Shown here in pieces: positions 9,259 to 21,182 of a DNA stretch of 64,000 nt. The stretch comes from Amoeboaphelidium occidentale (lineage: Eukaryota > Aphelidiomycota > Aphelidea). The notes beneath the pieces were generated by a model. That model made no database searches, was not told the origin of the DNA, and saw nothing but the letters and a program-made list of their open reading frames with translations. The position numbers and the translations under genes were made by a program. The first letter of the stretch is position 1, and each line of letters starts with the position of its first letter. The stretch is from contig JALGPX010000024.1 in assembly GCA_023515795.1 (NCBI GenBank), positions 1-64,000 on the forward strand, in the 5' to 3' direction.

Positions 9259-11097
9259 CTATTCGCCTTCAGATATTTCTTCAGTAACAAGAATATCAGG
9301 AGTGTTGGGACGCAACAGTCTTTGATACCACATGGAGCTCCTTCGCCTACCAGGTTCATCTTTTAAGGCATTATGAGCAGATCGCGTAGGAGTTTGTAAT
9401 TTGCTAGATGGTGCATCGCCACTTAATCTTTTCCATGCTTTAACTATGCGATTATGTTCTTCTTCTTTGACAGGAATATCGGATATGGAAGCCTCAGACC
9501 GGATGACATTCTCGTTTGCTGGAACTGCAGAATACTTTCTTCCTTTGTGCCAGTTAGTTTGAACTACAAAAGTTTCCTCATCAGAGTCATATTCAAACAA
9601 GTCTTCATCTGCAGCAGTTTGATAGTCGGCGTAAAGTTTCCGGTATAAAAGCAACAAAAGATACGTTATGAAATTGCCCACGACAGAATATTTAAATATT
9701 TCCAATACTGTCTCTTCTTGCTTGGACATGTGCTTTGAGTAAAACTGTGAGATTGCAGTTGTAGAACATGTGATCATTGAGGAATTCGAAGCAGGAAAGT
9801 TGCCATACAGGGAGTTCACCTTCAGTACCATGAATTCCTGGTCCATTGTATGAGTTTCATTGTTCGCGACTAAGATACCATCGTCAGCAGAGGAAGGAAT
9901 TCGGAGGATGCAATTTCTTTGTGTTCCATAAGTCATGTATGAAGGCACCACAAGCCTGAGCAAGACTAGTGAAAGAGGAATGGTTGCCAATAAAAATAGT
10001 GCAGTAGACAACCCAAAAGAATTAAGAGAGGCTTTTCGTTTTCGGCTTATCTTGACGGTTATGAAGCTTTTCATCAAAACCCAAACGCCGTTCCAAGCAG
10101 AAACCAGCAGGAATAGGAATATAAAGAAGAATATCAAATGGTAAATACTTTCTTGTGCGTAGGAGCAAACCATATCAAGCCAAGAATACCCAGTTAAAGA
10201 GATGAATAGTCCAAAGCTGAAACACAAGAAAACTAGTGCAACCAGAAGACGAAACAAATCAGTCAAATAGAAGGGGATAAATCTCTGTCCTGCTTCCGCT
10301 TCATAGGCAGCAATATCTTTTGCTTTTTCAATCAAAACATGCTCGTCAGTCTGGAGTTCTTCTAGCAGCTTCTGATCTGTGCGGGAAATCTGTGTCGGTG
10401 AGACTGAAGCACCATTCTTTTGGTTTATCATGTTGATTTTATCTCGCGTAATCCTGAGCTCATTCTGAATATCATCAAGAGTCGGTTGATACAATTCTCT
10501 GCCAGAGGACAGATAGACAGAATTCTTCTGTCTTTCAGGAAGACAAAGCATAGGAATATGAAGCAAACCGATAGGGACTGTAACTGATAATAAAGTTACC
10601 AAAATTATTGAGCATACCACAAAAGTTGCTTGATCTGGTGGAACAAGTGAAAGCAGAATGATCGTAGCAGTAGCAACAAAAGCCACATATAAAATTATAA
10701 TTTTCTTGACTGGGACTTCAAAGTATCTTCCAAAGAAAGCTATACTATATTCTTCTCTTTCTTGTTGAAACAACATTACCAGTGGAAGGATCACCAATGA
10801 GAGCAGCAAGCTGAGAAAATTAACGATTTCGTATAAGCTTTTCCATGTATTTTGTACAGTTATGAATTCTTGATCATTCGCCCTAATAGATCTTGCATGA
10901 TATTCTGTCGCCAGAACATCGATCAGGATAATCCATAGGTTTGAAACTCCAATAAATATCCCAAATGAAAGACATAAAACATTTATAGCTGACACATATC
11001 TCTTTTTGAGACTCTCTTTGACAACCATCAGTACCGATACAAATGAAACTGCCTCGATAAGTCCAAGTGAAACGATTGCCAACAGAGCAAGCGACAT
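9259..11097 (-). CDS. Polytopic LMBR1-like membrane protein
   Basis: About 612 residues, single exon, starting at MSLALLAIVSLG; the reading frame is open a little further upstream without an ATG. It has about nine hydrophobic spans: four to five in the first 200 residues, a cytoplasm-like helical loop with LDDIQNELRITRDKINMINQ near 220-240, and three to four more before 490. The charged tail has acidic and Ser/Arg-rich blocks. The layout of spans around a coiled-coil loop, and LVILPLVMLF before charged residues, recall LMBR1/LMBRD proteins. I am not certain of the family; no transporter or receptor motif is obvious. Confidence 0.75.
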   Translation of the reverse strand: MSLALLAIVSLGLIEAVSFVSVLMVVKESLKKRYVSAINVLCLSFGIFIGVSNLWIILIDVLATEYHARSIRANDQEFITVQNTWKSLYEIVNFLSLLLSLVILPLVMLFQQEREEYSIAFFGRYFEVPVKKIIILYVAFVATATIILLSLVPPDQATFVVCSIILVTLLSVTVPIGLLHIPMLCLPERQKNSVYLSSGRELYQPTLDDIQNELRITRDKINMINQKNGASVSPTQISRTDQKLLEELQTDEHVLIEKAKDIAAYEAEAGQRFIPFYLTDLFRLLVALVFLCFSFGLFISLTGYSWLDMVCSYAQESIYHLIFFFIFLFLLVSAWNGVWVLMKSFITVKISRKRKASLNSFGLSTALFLLATIPLSLVLLRLVVPSYMTYGTQRNCILRIPSSADDGILVANNETHTMDQEFMVLKVNSLYGNFPASNSSMITCSTTAISQFYSKHMSKQEETVLEIFKYSVVGNFITYLLLLLYRKLYADYQTAADEDLFEYDSDEETFVVQTNWHKGRKYSAVPANENVIRSEASISDIPVKEEEHNRIVKAWKRLSGDAPSSKLQTPTRSAHNALKDEPGRRRSSMWYQRLLRPNTPDILVTEEISEGE

Positions 11098-11404
11098 GAC
11101 AACAGGATGAAGAAACAACGCTTGAGAGCTGATAGTGTGTTTCTATTGGGTAAGATATATCCTTTTAATTAAATGAAGGTGTAGATGATATTAGACTCTT
11201 TCAAAGACGTGCATATGCCCTTGCAACAATTTGATCATAACGGTTTCGTGATCATTCTATTTCGGACTGGTTCTCTTCACTGGTTCTAATGCACAGCTAA
11301 TTTCACGTAAGAGATATATAGTCAATAACCTTTCACTCTCAGCTCTAACCGGGAAAAGTTCGAACAATGAAATCATCGACTAGTCAAAGGGTCTATTTGG
11401 GAGA
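11098..11404. promoter_or_regulatory. Intergenic region upstream of the LMBR1-like gene
   Basis: 307 bases between the start of the LMBR1-like gene and the stop of the aldo/keto reductase gene. Nothing beyond A/T-rich stretches and short repeats of TGATCA/TGATCAT type was seen. Confidence 0.4.
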
Positions 11405-12412
11405 TTATGGGACACACACACCGTTGCATGCCTCAAGAATTTCAAACCATTGCATTCTGTTCATTTTCAAATTCAATGCAGCAACAGCAGACTGGATTCT
11501 CTCCATGTTGGAGGTTCCTAGAATAGGAAACGTGACAACAGGATGCGCAAATAACCAAGCAAACGCGACTTGATCTCTAGTAACGGCCTTTCCTGCCTGA
11601 GAAGACAATTCTTTAGCAACCTTGTCAATAGCTGTTTGAACTCGCATAATCCGAACAGCTTCACTGGAATCACTGTGCATGAAATCAGTGAACAATTTAC
11701 CACCAGCCAATGGTGACCAAATCATGGGATGCATTCTGAGTTTTTGGCATTGTTCCAAGACACCATCATACAATGGTTGAACATGCAAGCAACTAAACTC
11801 GATTTGATTCGTTACGATATCAAATGGAAGTCTGCTCTGCAATAACTCAACCTGGTGCACGTTGAAGTTCGAAACACCGAAATGCAACACTTTACCCTCA
11901 GCTTTCAATTGCTTCATGGCCTCAGCGACTTCATCAGCATTCATAAACGGGTCAGGACGATGGATTAACAGCAAGTCAAAGTAATCAACACTACACGCAT
12001 TTAAACTCTCTTCAACCCTCTTTAAAATGTATTCCTTTGAAGTATCATAATGCTTGACTGCAACAAGACCATTTGCTTCTAATTCTCTGATTACGGACGG
12101 AGGAGAATCTTTTGGATAATCGCATCTAATGCCACACTTCGTGACCAACTGCAACTGTTGACGCAATGAAGGCTCAAGACGCAACGCTTCACCAAAAGCT
12201 TTTTCGCATTGATGATTACCACCACCGTAAATGTCAGCCAAATCAATTGTTGTAATTCCCAACTTAACACATTCTTTAAGGCGCTCCAGAATAGCTTTGG
12301 GAGTCTTTAAGGAAGCATCAGGTGTATCCAATAATCTCCAGGTTCCGTAAATTAGTCTTGAGAATGCAGGCCCGTTGGCAGAAATTGGAATCTTGTTAAC
12401 TTTTGCAGTCAT
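11405..12412 (-). CDS. Aldo/keto reductase, YdhF-like
   Basis: A 335-residue NADPH-dependent oxidoreductase of the aldo/keto reductase superfamily. The barrel begins SRLIYGTWRL. The catalytic set is visible: Asp and Tyr in TIDLADIYGGG, Lys in LVTKCG and His in LLLIHRPDP, followed by GKVLHFGVSNF, VTNQIEFSC and WSPLAGGKLF. The cofactor loop near FPILGTSNMERI fits. Order and wording are nearest to bacterial YdhF and its fungal relatives. ATG at 12412 (MTAKVNKIP) is preferred, since the family starts near this point. Substrate cannot be told from sequence; it should be cytosolic, as no targeting signal is seen. Confidence 0.92.
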   Translation of the reverse strand: MTAKVNKIPISANGPAFSRLIYGTWRLLDTPDASLKTPKAILERLKECVKLGITTIDLADIYGGGNHQCEKAFGEALRLEPSLRQQLQLVTKCGIRCDYPKDSPPSVIRELEANGLVAVKHYDTSKEYILKRVEESLNACSVDYFDLLLIHRPDPFMNADEVAEAMKQLKAEGKVLHFGVSNFNVHQVELLQSRLPFDIVTNQIEFSCLHVQPLYDGVLEQCQKLRMHPMIWSPLAGGKLFTDFMHSDSSEAVRIMRVQTAIDKVAKELSSQAGKAVTRDQVAFAWLFAHPVVTFPILGTSNMERIQSAVAALNLKMNRMQWFEILEACNGVCVP

Positions 12413-12578
12413 CTTTTGAAATTGTTGGTGCGATCGCGTTTCATTGCATTCTGCCAAGCCACACAACTCTTCGTATCTTCCTCTAAATTACTGCATAAAC
12501 ATTTATTGAATTGATTTGAATTACCGTATTAATTAATTATCCTGATTATTTCCAGGAATCGAATGCATGGATCTTTGT

Positions 12579-13780
12579 CTAGTAGAGACCGTAAAAATCT
12601 TCGTCCGAGGAATGAGTTGATGCATTTTGGCTACCATGAGATGAAACAACTGAATGAGAGGTACTTCCAATAAACGCTTCCGGTAGAGATGACTTGTACT
12701 CTGAGTAAGAATCTTGATTATTGCAATAAAGGCGTTTAGCATTATCACCTGATACTGCGACAGAATTCACAGCATAAGGCGATGGCGCTTGATCTGATGA
12801 TTTTCTTGACCTCTTGGATGGATTCGAATGTATTCTTGAGTGTCTTCTTAATTCATCAGATCGAGAGAACTTTTTCCCACATCCTGGATGATCACAAGCA
12901 TATGGTTTCTCTCCAGTCTATGTTTTAGAAAAATAAAACACGATGAAATGCTTACATGTGTCCTGATATGCCTCGTTAAATGCTCATGCCGGTAAAATGA
13001 TTTAGTACACCCACCATAATTACAAAAAAATCCCCGAACTTTCTCTGTTTTCGTATTCTTCTTGGATGTATTCGGGCTCGTGCTAACAGGGCTCTGAGAC
13101 GCTGAAACTTGTTGGTTCTGCAAGAGATCTTCAGGTTTGATCGAAGTCGCAACTTCATCAATAAATATTTGGAGCCCATCTGTTACTTTTCCATCCAAAA
13201 ATTCATCTTTAGTAGCCTTGTCATAAGAATGATCCACTTGATGATGCGTTCCCAACAAAGAGCCACTTTGACCTGTAGAAACAAAACTCTCTGAACTTGA
13301 CCAACCACCATGATCGCGACTATCGCCACCAGATCTTGCAGCTTGATCAAAACTTAGAGCGCTCGTAGCAACGTTTGGTTCTTTAATGAATGGGGTATCC
13401 TTGCTATCATAATGAACAAAATGGTGCGATCCAACAAAATCAATATCTGCATTCATAGATCGCAGTGGATTAAATGGGACAAAAGTAATTGTATCAGGAA
13501 AAGAAGAGAAGATGTCTGGCGGCATGCTTTGATTTAGCATTGATTTGAGTAGATGAGTTGGAACTTGTAGTAATCGTCCTTCAGGGACAAAGTCGTTTCG
13601 TATAGCGTTCATCCTTAACCAAAAAAGTCAGTTGTGTAAATGTTACAATGAATGAAGAGTAGGAGGTATGGGGAGTATCGATGGACTGAGTTGTGAAATT
13701 TTGTGCAAGACTGATGATAATTGACGAAAACTTTCGCAATCGAAGATCTTGTTGAAATTCACGCACATGCTCTTCATCAT
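12579..13780 (-). CDS. Two-finger C2H2 transcription factor (Mig1/Msn2/Klf-like)
   Basis: Three exons, 13647-13780, 12956-13613 and 12579-12917, introns 33 and 38 nt, 376 residues. The second junction restores two adjoining C2H2 fingers: [19 protein letters not shown], then [31 protein letters not shown]. Contact residues RHE and RSDE fit binding to a GGGG/CCCC-type element, as in Mig1, Msn2/4 and Klf proteins. The N-terminal half is Ser/Asp-rich with no known domain, and the tail is Ser-rich. The first exon is inferred from frame and a standard short intron; without it the protein would start at MNAIRNDF (13610). Nuclear regulator; target genes unknown. Confidence 0.85.
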
Positions 13781-14086
13781 CAAATTTTTTCAAGCCGGTC
13801 CGGAAAATCCCCGCTAAAGTTTAATGACTACCTTGCTTATTTCAAGCAAAGGATTATTTTGTCTCTCAGTGAGTATCGTAGCAAGCAATTTCCAGATAGG
13901 CGTAATTAATGATTTGTGTGAGCTCAGTTGACACCATTGAAGCCGAGTCTGCTGTTTCATCGTGGGAACATGAAACGTTGAATTCATTTTCTAATTATAG
14001 GTATCTCTCCGTAGTAACGGCCTGATCGAAGACACAATCTCAACCTTTCTCAGAAACGAAAGCGTAACGTTGAACCATTCAATAAA
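13781..14086. promoter_or_regulatory. Shared upstream region of zinc-finger and MARK genes
   Basis: About 306 bases between divergent starts, so it probably holds both promoters. Seen: A/T-rich runs and ATGAAACG/CATGAAACG near 13970. No clear TATA box or gene. Confidence 0.4.
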
Positions 14087-16309
<2,223 letters not shown>

Positions 16310-16361
16310 AGCCAGACTTGAGTTGTATTGTATAGACTAGTTTATTGGGTCAATTGTATTT

Positions 16362-17224
16362 TCATTTTCCATTCAACAACTTTTTGCTAAAAACTTCGTA
16401 CTCAGCTTTAACGATATCATTAGTCAATACCTCCATCCATAATTCTACAGCCTTCTCATATCCCTTATAACTAAAATGCTTCAGCGTTCTGCCAGCTTCC
16501 GCGTAAGTATCACTCATGAAGCAATCTTTCCTCCAATATAATTCATAACTAGAATAATCAGCTCCTAGTCTTATCTTCTTATTGGACTGTGACTTTATCC
16601 ATTTCTCGAGCATATCATTCACAAACTCGACATGTGGCTGTTCAGGCATAGCTCTTGGTGCTCCATCATCATACTCTTTGGGCATTCTAGGTAACTTCGC
16701 CACATAAACAATCTTGCCTCTGTTGCTCAAATCCAATGCGATCCGTTTAATATTCTCCAAAGTCTCCTCCTGTGAGATACTTGACTTGTAATCCTCAAAC
16801 CCAACCATCAGCAAAACGATCTCAGCATCACCATACTTTCTAGAAGCCAACGTGGACTTGAACAAAGCATTATCAGGAAGCCAATCTTCGCTGGTACTCC
16901 CCAGCAGACCATTAGATACAACTTGCCATTTCTGTCTTATAGATTTTGTCTTGAGGATTTGTTGGTTCATTGTCGTAGTTAGCCCAGGCATTCTCATTGG
17001 AGCCAGTCGATCGTCGCCATAGCCTTCTGCTAGTCCATCACCAATTATCAAGATCTTCCGTTGAAACTTTTCTGGGTTCGTTGGATAAATGATTCCCTCA
17101 AAAGTGTACTAGAAATTAAGCAAGCAATCATCATAATCTGTACCTTGTTCCACTTCATCCATGCATACTTTAGAAACAGATATACTCTCAAAAAAGCAAT
17201 CCAAAGAGTTCTTATTAGTTCCAT
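16362..17224 (-). CDS. Membrane-anchored SGNH-hydrolase-like protein lacking the nucleophile Ser
   Basis: Two exons, 17144-17224 and 16362-17108, with a 35-nt intron, 275 residues. Residues 1-22 form a hydrophobic signal anchor. The body begins ILIIGDGLAEGYGDDR, the position of SGNH block I (GDSL), but residue 52 is Gly where the catalytic Ser belongs. Block III (VLLMVGFEDYK) lacks the usual GxND Asn, while a late HFSYKGY could hold block V His. This looks like a non-catalytic SGNH fold or a divergent enzyme. It lies 84 bases from the divergent start of the next gene, so they likely share a promoter. Confidence 0.75.
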
Positions 17225-17308
17225 TTTGGTTCAAAATAATGATATTAAGTTCTTACTGAATCTTGATCAGAGAACAGACAAGATGATTTCCTTGACTTGA
17301 ACAAGAAG

Positions 17309-17890
17309 ATGGAAACTTCAAATTTAATTAAGAATCTATTGGCACAAGTTCAGATACCAAAAGACGCACCACCTCTTGTGAATCGTCAGCCTGCGCCAAT
17401 TAAAGTGAAGTACAACCAGAATGTCTTGCTCAAAGTTCCACCAAACTATCGACGCGATGGAAGAGTGGATCACACAGAAATTAATCAATTATTGTATCCA
17501 ACAGTTAAAAAGCTTAAAGAAGTACCAACTGCTACTGTAAAGGTGCTAGTAGAACAGCCTCCTGTACAACCTGCAGCGCAAACAATCAAACCTCCAAAGA
17601 ATGTTCTAGACCTTCTAACTGCTACAACAGCAGAAGATGCCGATATCAATCACACGATAGCAGTTTCAGCTCAGCTTAAAGATTTACAAGAGGAAGTCAA
17701 GCACTTTGTTCCTGTATCAGTTGCTACGAAACGCAAGCTACCTGAACCAGATCCAAAAGAAAAACAAGAACCAATGCCTAACGAAGACGAACAAAAGGAT
17801 GTCGATTTGGATGATTTAAGCGAAGAAGAACTCGAAAGGGAATTAGAGCGACTCAAAAAGCAAAAGACCGACTTTCTGGATTTCCTCTGA
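17309..17890 (+). CDS. Unrecognised acidic protein
   Basis: A 193-residue frame starting METSNLIKNLL; the upstream codons are open but begin with TTG. The middle is Pro/Val/Gln-rich. The end, from about 150, is highly charged with DLDDLSEEELERELERLKKQKTD and closes with the hydrophobic FLDFL, likely a helix with a short docking tip. I recognise no family. Its stop is only 27 bases before the ARMH3 start on the same strand. Confidence 0.65.
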   Translation: METSNLIKNLLAQVQIPKDAPPLVNRQPAPIKVKYNQNVLLKVPPNYRRDGRVDHTEINQLLYPTVKKLKEVPTATVKVLVEQPPVQPAAQTIKPPKNVLDLLTATTAEDADINHTIAVSAQLKDLQEEVKHFVPVSVATKRKLPEPDPKEKQEPMPNEDEQKDVDLDDLSEEELERELERLKKQKTDFLDFL

Positions 17891-17917
17891 GTGGCGAAAC
17901 CCAAAAATTTCCGACTA

Positions 17918-19946
17918 ATGACTTTGGCTAACAAAAACTTTAAGGAAAAGTATTTTGCTACATTCTTAAAAAATAATATATTTATTTCTTTAGAGTCCTT
18001 ATTCTTTACGACATAATTTTTAAAGAAGAATTTAAGGCTGAGAATGAAAATGTTTGGTAATCTTTAAAGTGCTTTTGCTCTGATTCCGGAGGCATGACTT
18101 CTTCCTATTGAAAGTTAACCATCAGCAGCTGAAGGCCCATTTGAATAACAACCCAAAGAAGATTGCGATGCTGTTCAGAAAGTGTATTGAGTATACAAAT
18201 ACGAAAGATCGACAGGATCAGCAGTCTGTCTCAGCTATTACTACAGTTTACAGGGCAATGGAGAATTTATGCGTTTTATTTTCATTTCTATTTGGTAGTA
18301 ATACTTACAAGACAGAGGAATCCATTCTGTTGGTGATTTCTGATAATTCCATGAATTCCGCGAATGATTTGATGTTCCAATTGGCACATAATCTGTTTCT
18401 TAGTTTTAAATTATCAAATAGGGAAGTTACTGAAATGTCGCTTCGTTTGCTTTTAATTATTCTTACGGGAAGAGATAATTTAAATCAGAATTCATTAGTG
18501 ACATTCTTCATGGATGGAGTGACAGAGTTGATTGGTATTGACACAGACATTCATTCAATTAGCTTTTCAGCTTTGGTTTCTATAATGTTATTGGCAAATT
18601 ATCAGCGCATGGAAATGAAAAATGCTGTTTATGATGAAGTTTTTGGTGAACAGAGACTATCAGCATTTTACGATAAAGTTACGTCTGTTTTCCAGCATTG
18701 TTTACAGAATAGTGTATCATATACATCCGCTGTAGATCAAACAGCGACAGTTTCTAATCAGTCTGCAGTTGTGAATGTGATCAGTTGGATTTATGATTCT
18801 GCGCTTTCTGTGGTTTCTTCTTCAGCCTCAAGTCCTACAACTTCTTCTCAAGACATCACAACTAAGCCTTTCATGTGTATACTTTTGCTTATTCATGAAC
18901 TTTTACAATTTTCTCCTCCTGCTCAGTCTTTTTTGGCTCATTTGATGAGTAATAATGATTGGATGTCGTATTTTGTGTTGTATACTTCGCAGCTGTTTCA
19001 AAAGAGTAACGATTTACGTTCTTTGGGCTATGAGAAATTATGTTTGAACATTATGAACATTCTTTTGGATTCTCCCGAGATTTACACTAAAACTCTCACA
19101 GTTGAGATAAAACAGACAAGGAAACAAGTGGTTCAATTATCAACTGCAGGGAACGCATCGGTTAAAGAGGAACATTTGATAGTTTGCTACTTTATAGATT
19201 TAGTCATTTTGTTCTTAAGCAGTAATCTAAGGAAAAAGTTTCAGAGCGATTCATACAGAATTTGTATGTGTATAATTCAAAAGATTATTCTTCACATCAA
19301 GCAGCATAGATTGCGCTTGAAATACAAGTGGCATTGTTTATATTCTTCATTGGTATCAGTTGTCAAATACATTGTATCACACTCTAATGTCATAATGAAG
19401 GATAGGCCGATTTCTGTGTTGGTACTTGAATCGATAGTCTCTGTGTTCAATTATGTCATTTCTCATGGTGATACATTTCTTCCAGATACAACATCATATG
19501 ATATGGCTTATTATGAAATCATACTGAATGCAGAATACTTTACAAAAATGGAAGAATTGATTTTGAAGCGACGACAGACAATTGACCAACAGGAAAAGCG
19601 ATTATTCACTAGAAATCAGCCTTGCAGTTTTGTTAATATCAAAACCATTATCTCACACTTCATACCGAAGATTCAGGAATCTTCAGTTGTTACTCCAGAT
19701 ATGGTTGTTAAATTACTAAGGGAATACTACGATACTTTAGAGTTGAAAGTGACGAAGATAAAAATTGCCGATAGTGGTTTTGAAGTATATGATCGATTGT
19801 ACTACAGGCAGATGCTTAAAATCGTTGTCTGTGACGCTAGGAATGTTTGCTGTGGATATACAGATTATTTCAAGGTTGAACTAATTTCAAATGGACACAA
19901 CTCTGCTGGAGGCGAAGGCGATTTAGAACGCAGACCGTCATCATAA
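17918..19946 (+). CDS. ARMH3: ARMH3 (C10orf76-like armadillo helical protein)
   Basis: Three exons, 17918-17949, 17994-18056 and 18092-19946, introns 44 and 35 nt, 649 residues (human about 689). The small exons were found by reading upstream of a frame lacking ATG: joined, they give NFKEKVLILYDIIF, then ENENVWHDFFLLKVN, matching the conserved family N-terminus (KFKEKW, FLLKVN). Later GDTFLPDTTSYDMAYYEII and LVKLLREYYDTLELK-like stretches match the C-terminal signature. In animals ARMH3 binds phosphatidylinositol 4-kinase IIIbeta and GBF1 and supports PI4P at the Golgi. The protein is all helical repeats, no membrane span. Confidence 0.88.
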
Positions 19947-19967
19947 TAAACTTTTTATTAAGTATAA

Positions 19968-21020
19968 TTAGAATTTGAAGACTTGTTTAGAGTCGTATCC
20001 CATCTTACCCAAAATACTGTCCTTCTTGACATCTCCCTGTGATTTATCAGGGTTCTTGTCACCGCTAACAGCATTCATCATATCTGGACTACCACAGATG
20101 AACAAGATTGTGTTCTCTTCTCCTTTCTTTGGCATACCACTTTGAACAATCATTTCCTTACTCTGGAATCCTTTCCAGCCTTTCCAAGCGGAAGATGGAG
20201 TTGCCAAGTGGTGGTAAATCTTCAAACGGTCTGGATGACTCTTTGCCAACTGTTCCAATTCGTCACGCAACAAGATATCATTCTCAGTCATGTTACCGAA
20301 CAACAAAGTGAACTTGGTCTTGTCATCAGCACCAGAATCTTCCAAAGCGTACTTTAAGACTTGATACATTGGAGTAATTCCAGTTCCTCCAGCAATCATA
20401 CCAACATGATTCCATTTGTTAGGCTGATACTCAATCTTGCTCAAAGGACCTTTAACAAGAATCTCATCACCAACTTTCATATCTGCCAAAGTACGACTCA
20501 TAGCACCACTTGGATATCTCTTAATTACCAATTCAAGAAAACCTTTATCATTGACCGATGACGTAGGAGTATAAGGTCTGATAACAGGTTTCTTCGTGAC
20601 ATTACCATCCTTATCTTTAACGTCCATTTCAGTCTTGACCAAAATACAGGAAGCAACATTTAAGCCAATTGGAGTGTCTTCAGAGAAAGCGACATGAGGA
20701 AAACCAAACTTCAAATGGAAAGTATTGTGAGTCAACTGTTCCTTTGAGACCAACTTCATTGGGATGAACTCCTTTGGGTTCAACAGCTGAGATACCTTCT
20801 GAGCATTTGAAGCGGCTTCGTTTGACTTTTGAGTAGCAGAGGATTGAAAGTAACTGCGGCCAACATAATAAGACAATCCACCACCTGCAACTACAGCGGT
20901 CCAAAAGGTTGGCTTGCTGAACACCGAAGCGGATGCTGCAGTAGTTTTGGTTGCTAAAGTTCTCTTTAAAAATGTCAGGGCGTGTTATCTCTGGGAACTT
21001 ACGACTTGATTCAAAATCAT
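19968..21020 (-). CDS. MCR1: Mitochondrial NADH-cytochrome b5 reductase (Mcr1-like)
   Basis: Two exons, 21003-21020 and 19968-20963, with a 39-nt intron, 337 residues. The short first exon (MILNQV) plus RTLATKTTAASASVF gives a mitochondrial leader, followed by a membrane span (WTAVVAGGGLSYYVG). The enzyme body has the FAD motif RPYTPTS, the flavin-binding GAMS, the NADH-binding GGTGITPMYQ and CGSPDMM. It moves electrons from NADH to cytochrome b5-type acceptors in the intermembrane space or on the outer membrane. A charged insert just before the C-terminal YDSKQVFKF (SGDKNPDKSQGDVKKDSIL) is somewhat longer than usual. Divergent from PIG-N with 162 bases between starts. Confidence 0.95.
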
Positions 21021-21182
21021 TCTGCTAAAACAAGGAGACATAGAATGTTATCGATGATAAGCGACGATGTCAGCCTATTTAATGTTAGTGAAGCATCGCG
21101 TACCACTACAGAATCATAAGATCGCCTTTGGGATGAAACGTGTTGTGATGTTTATTGCGAAACAACGCTAAGCTCTTTCAAG

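Noticed and set aside
12411-12466. Longer N-terminus for the aldo/keto reductase
   Set aside because: The extension begins with TTG, not ATG, and family members start close to the ATG at 12412.
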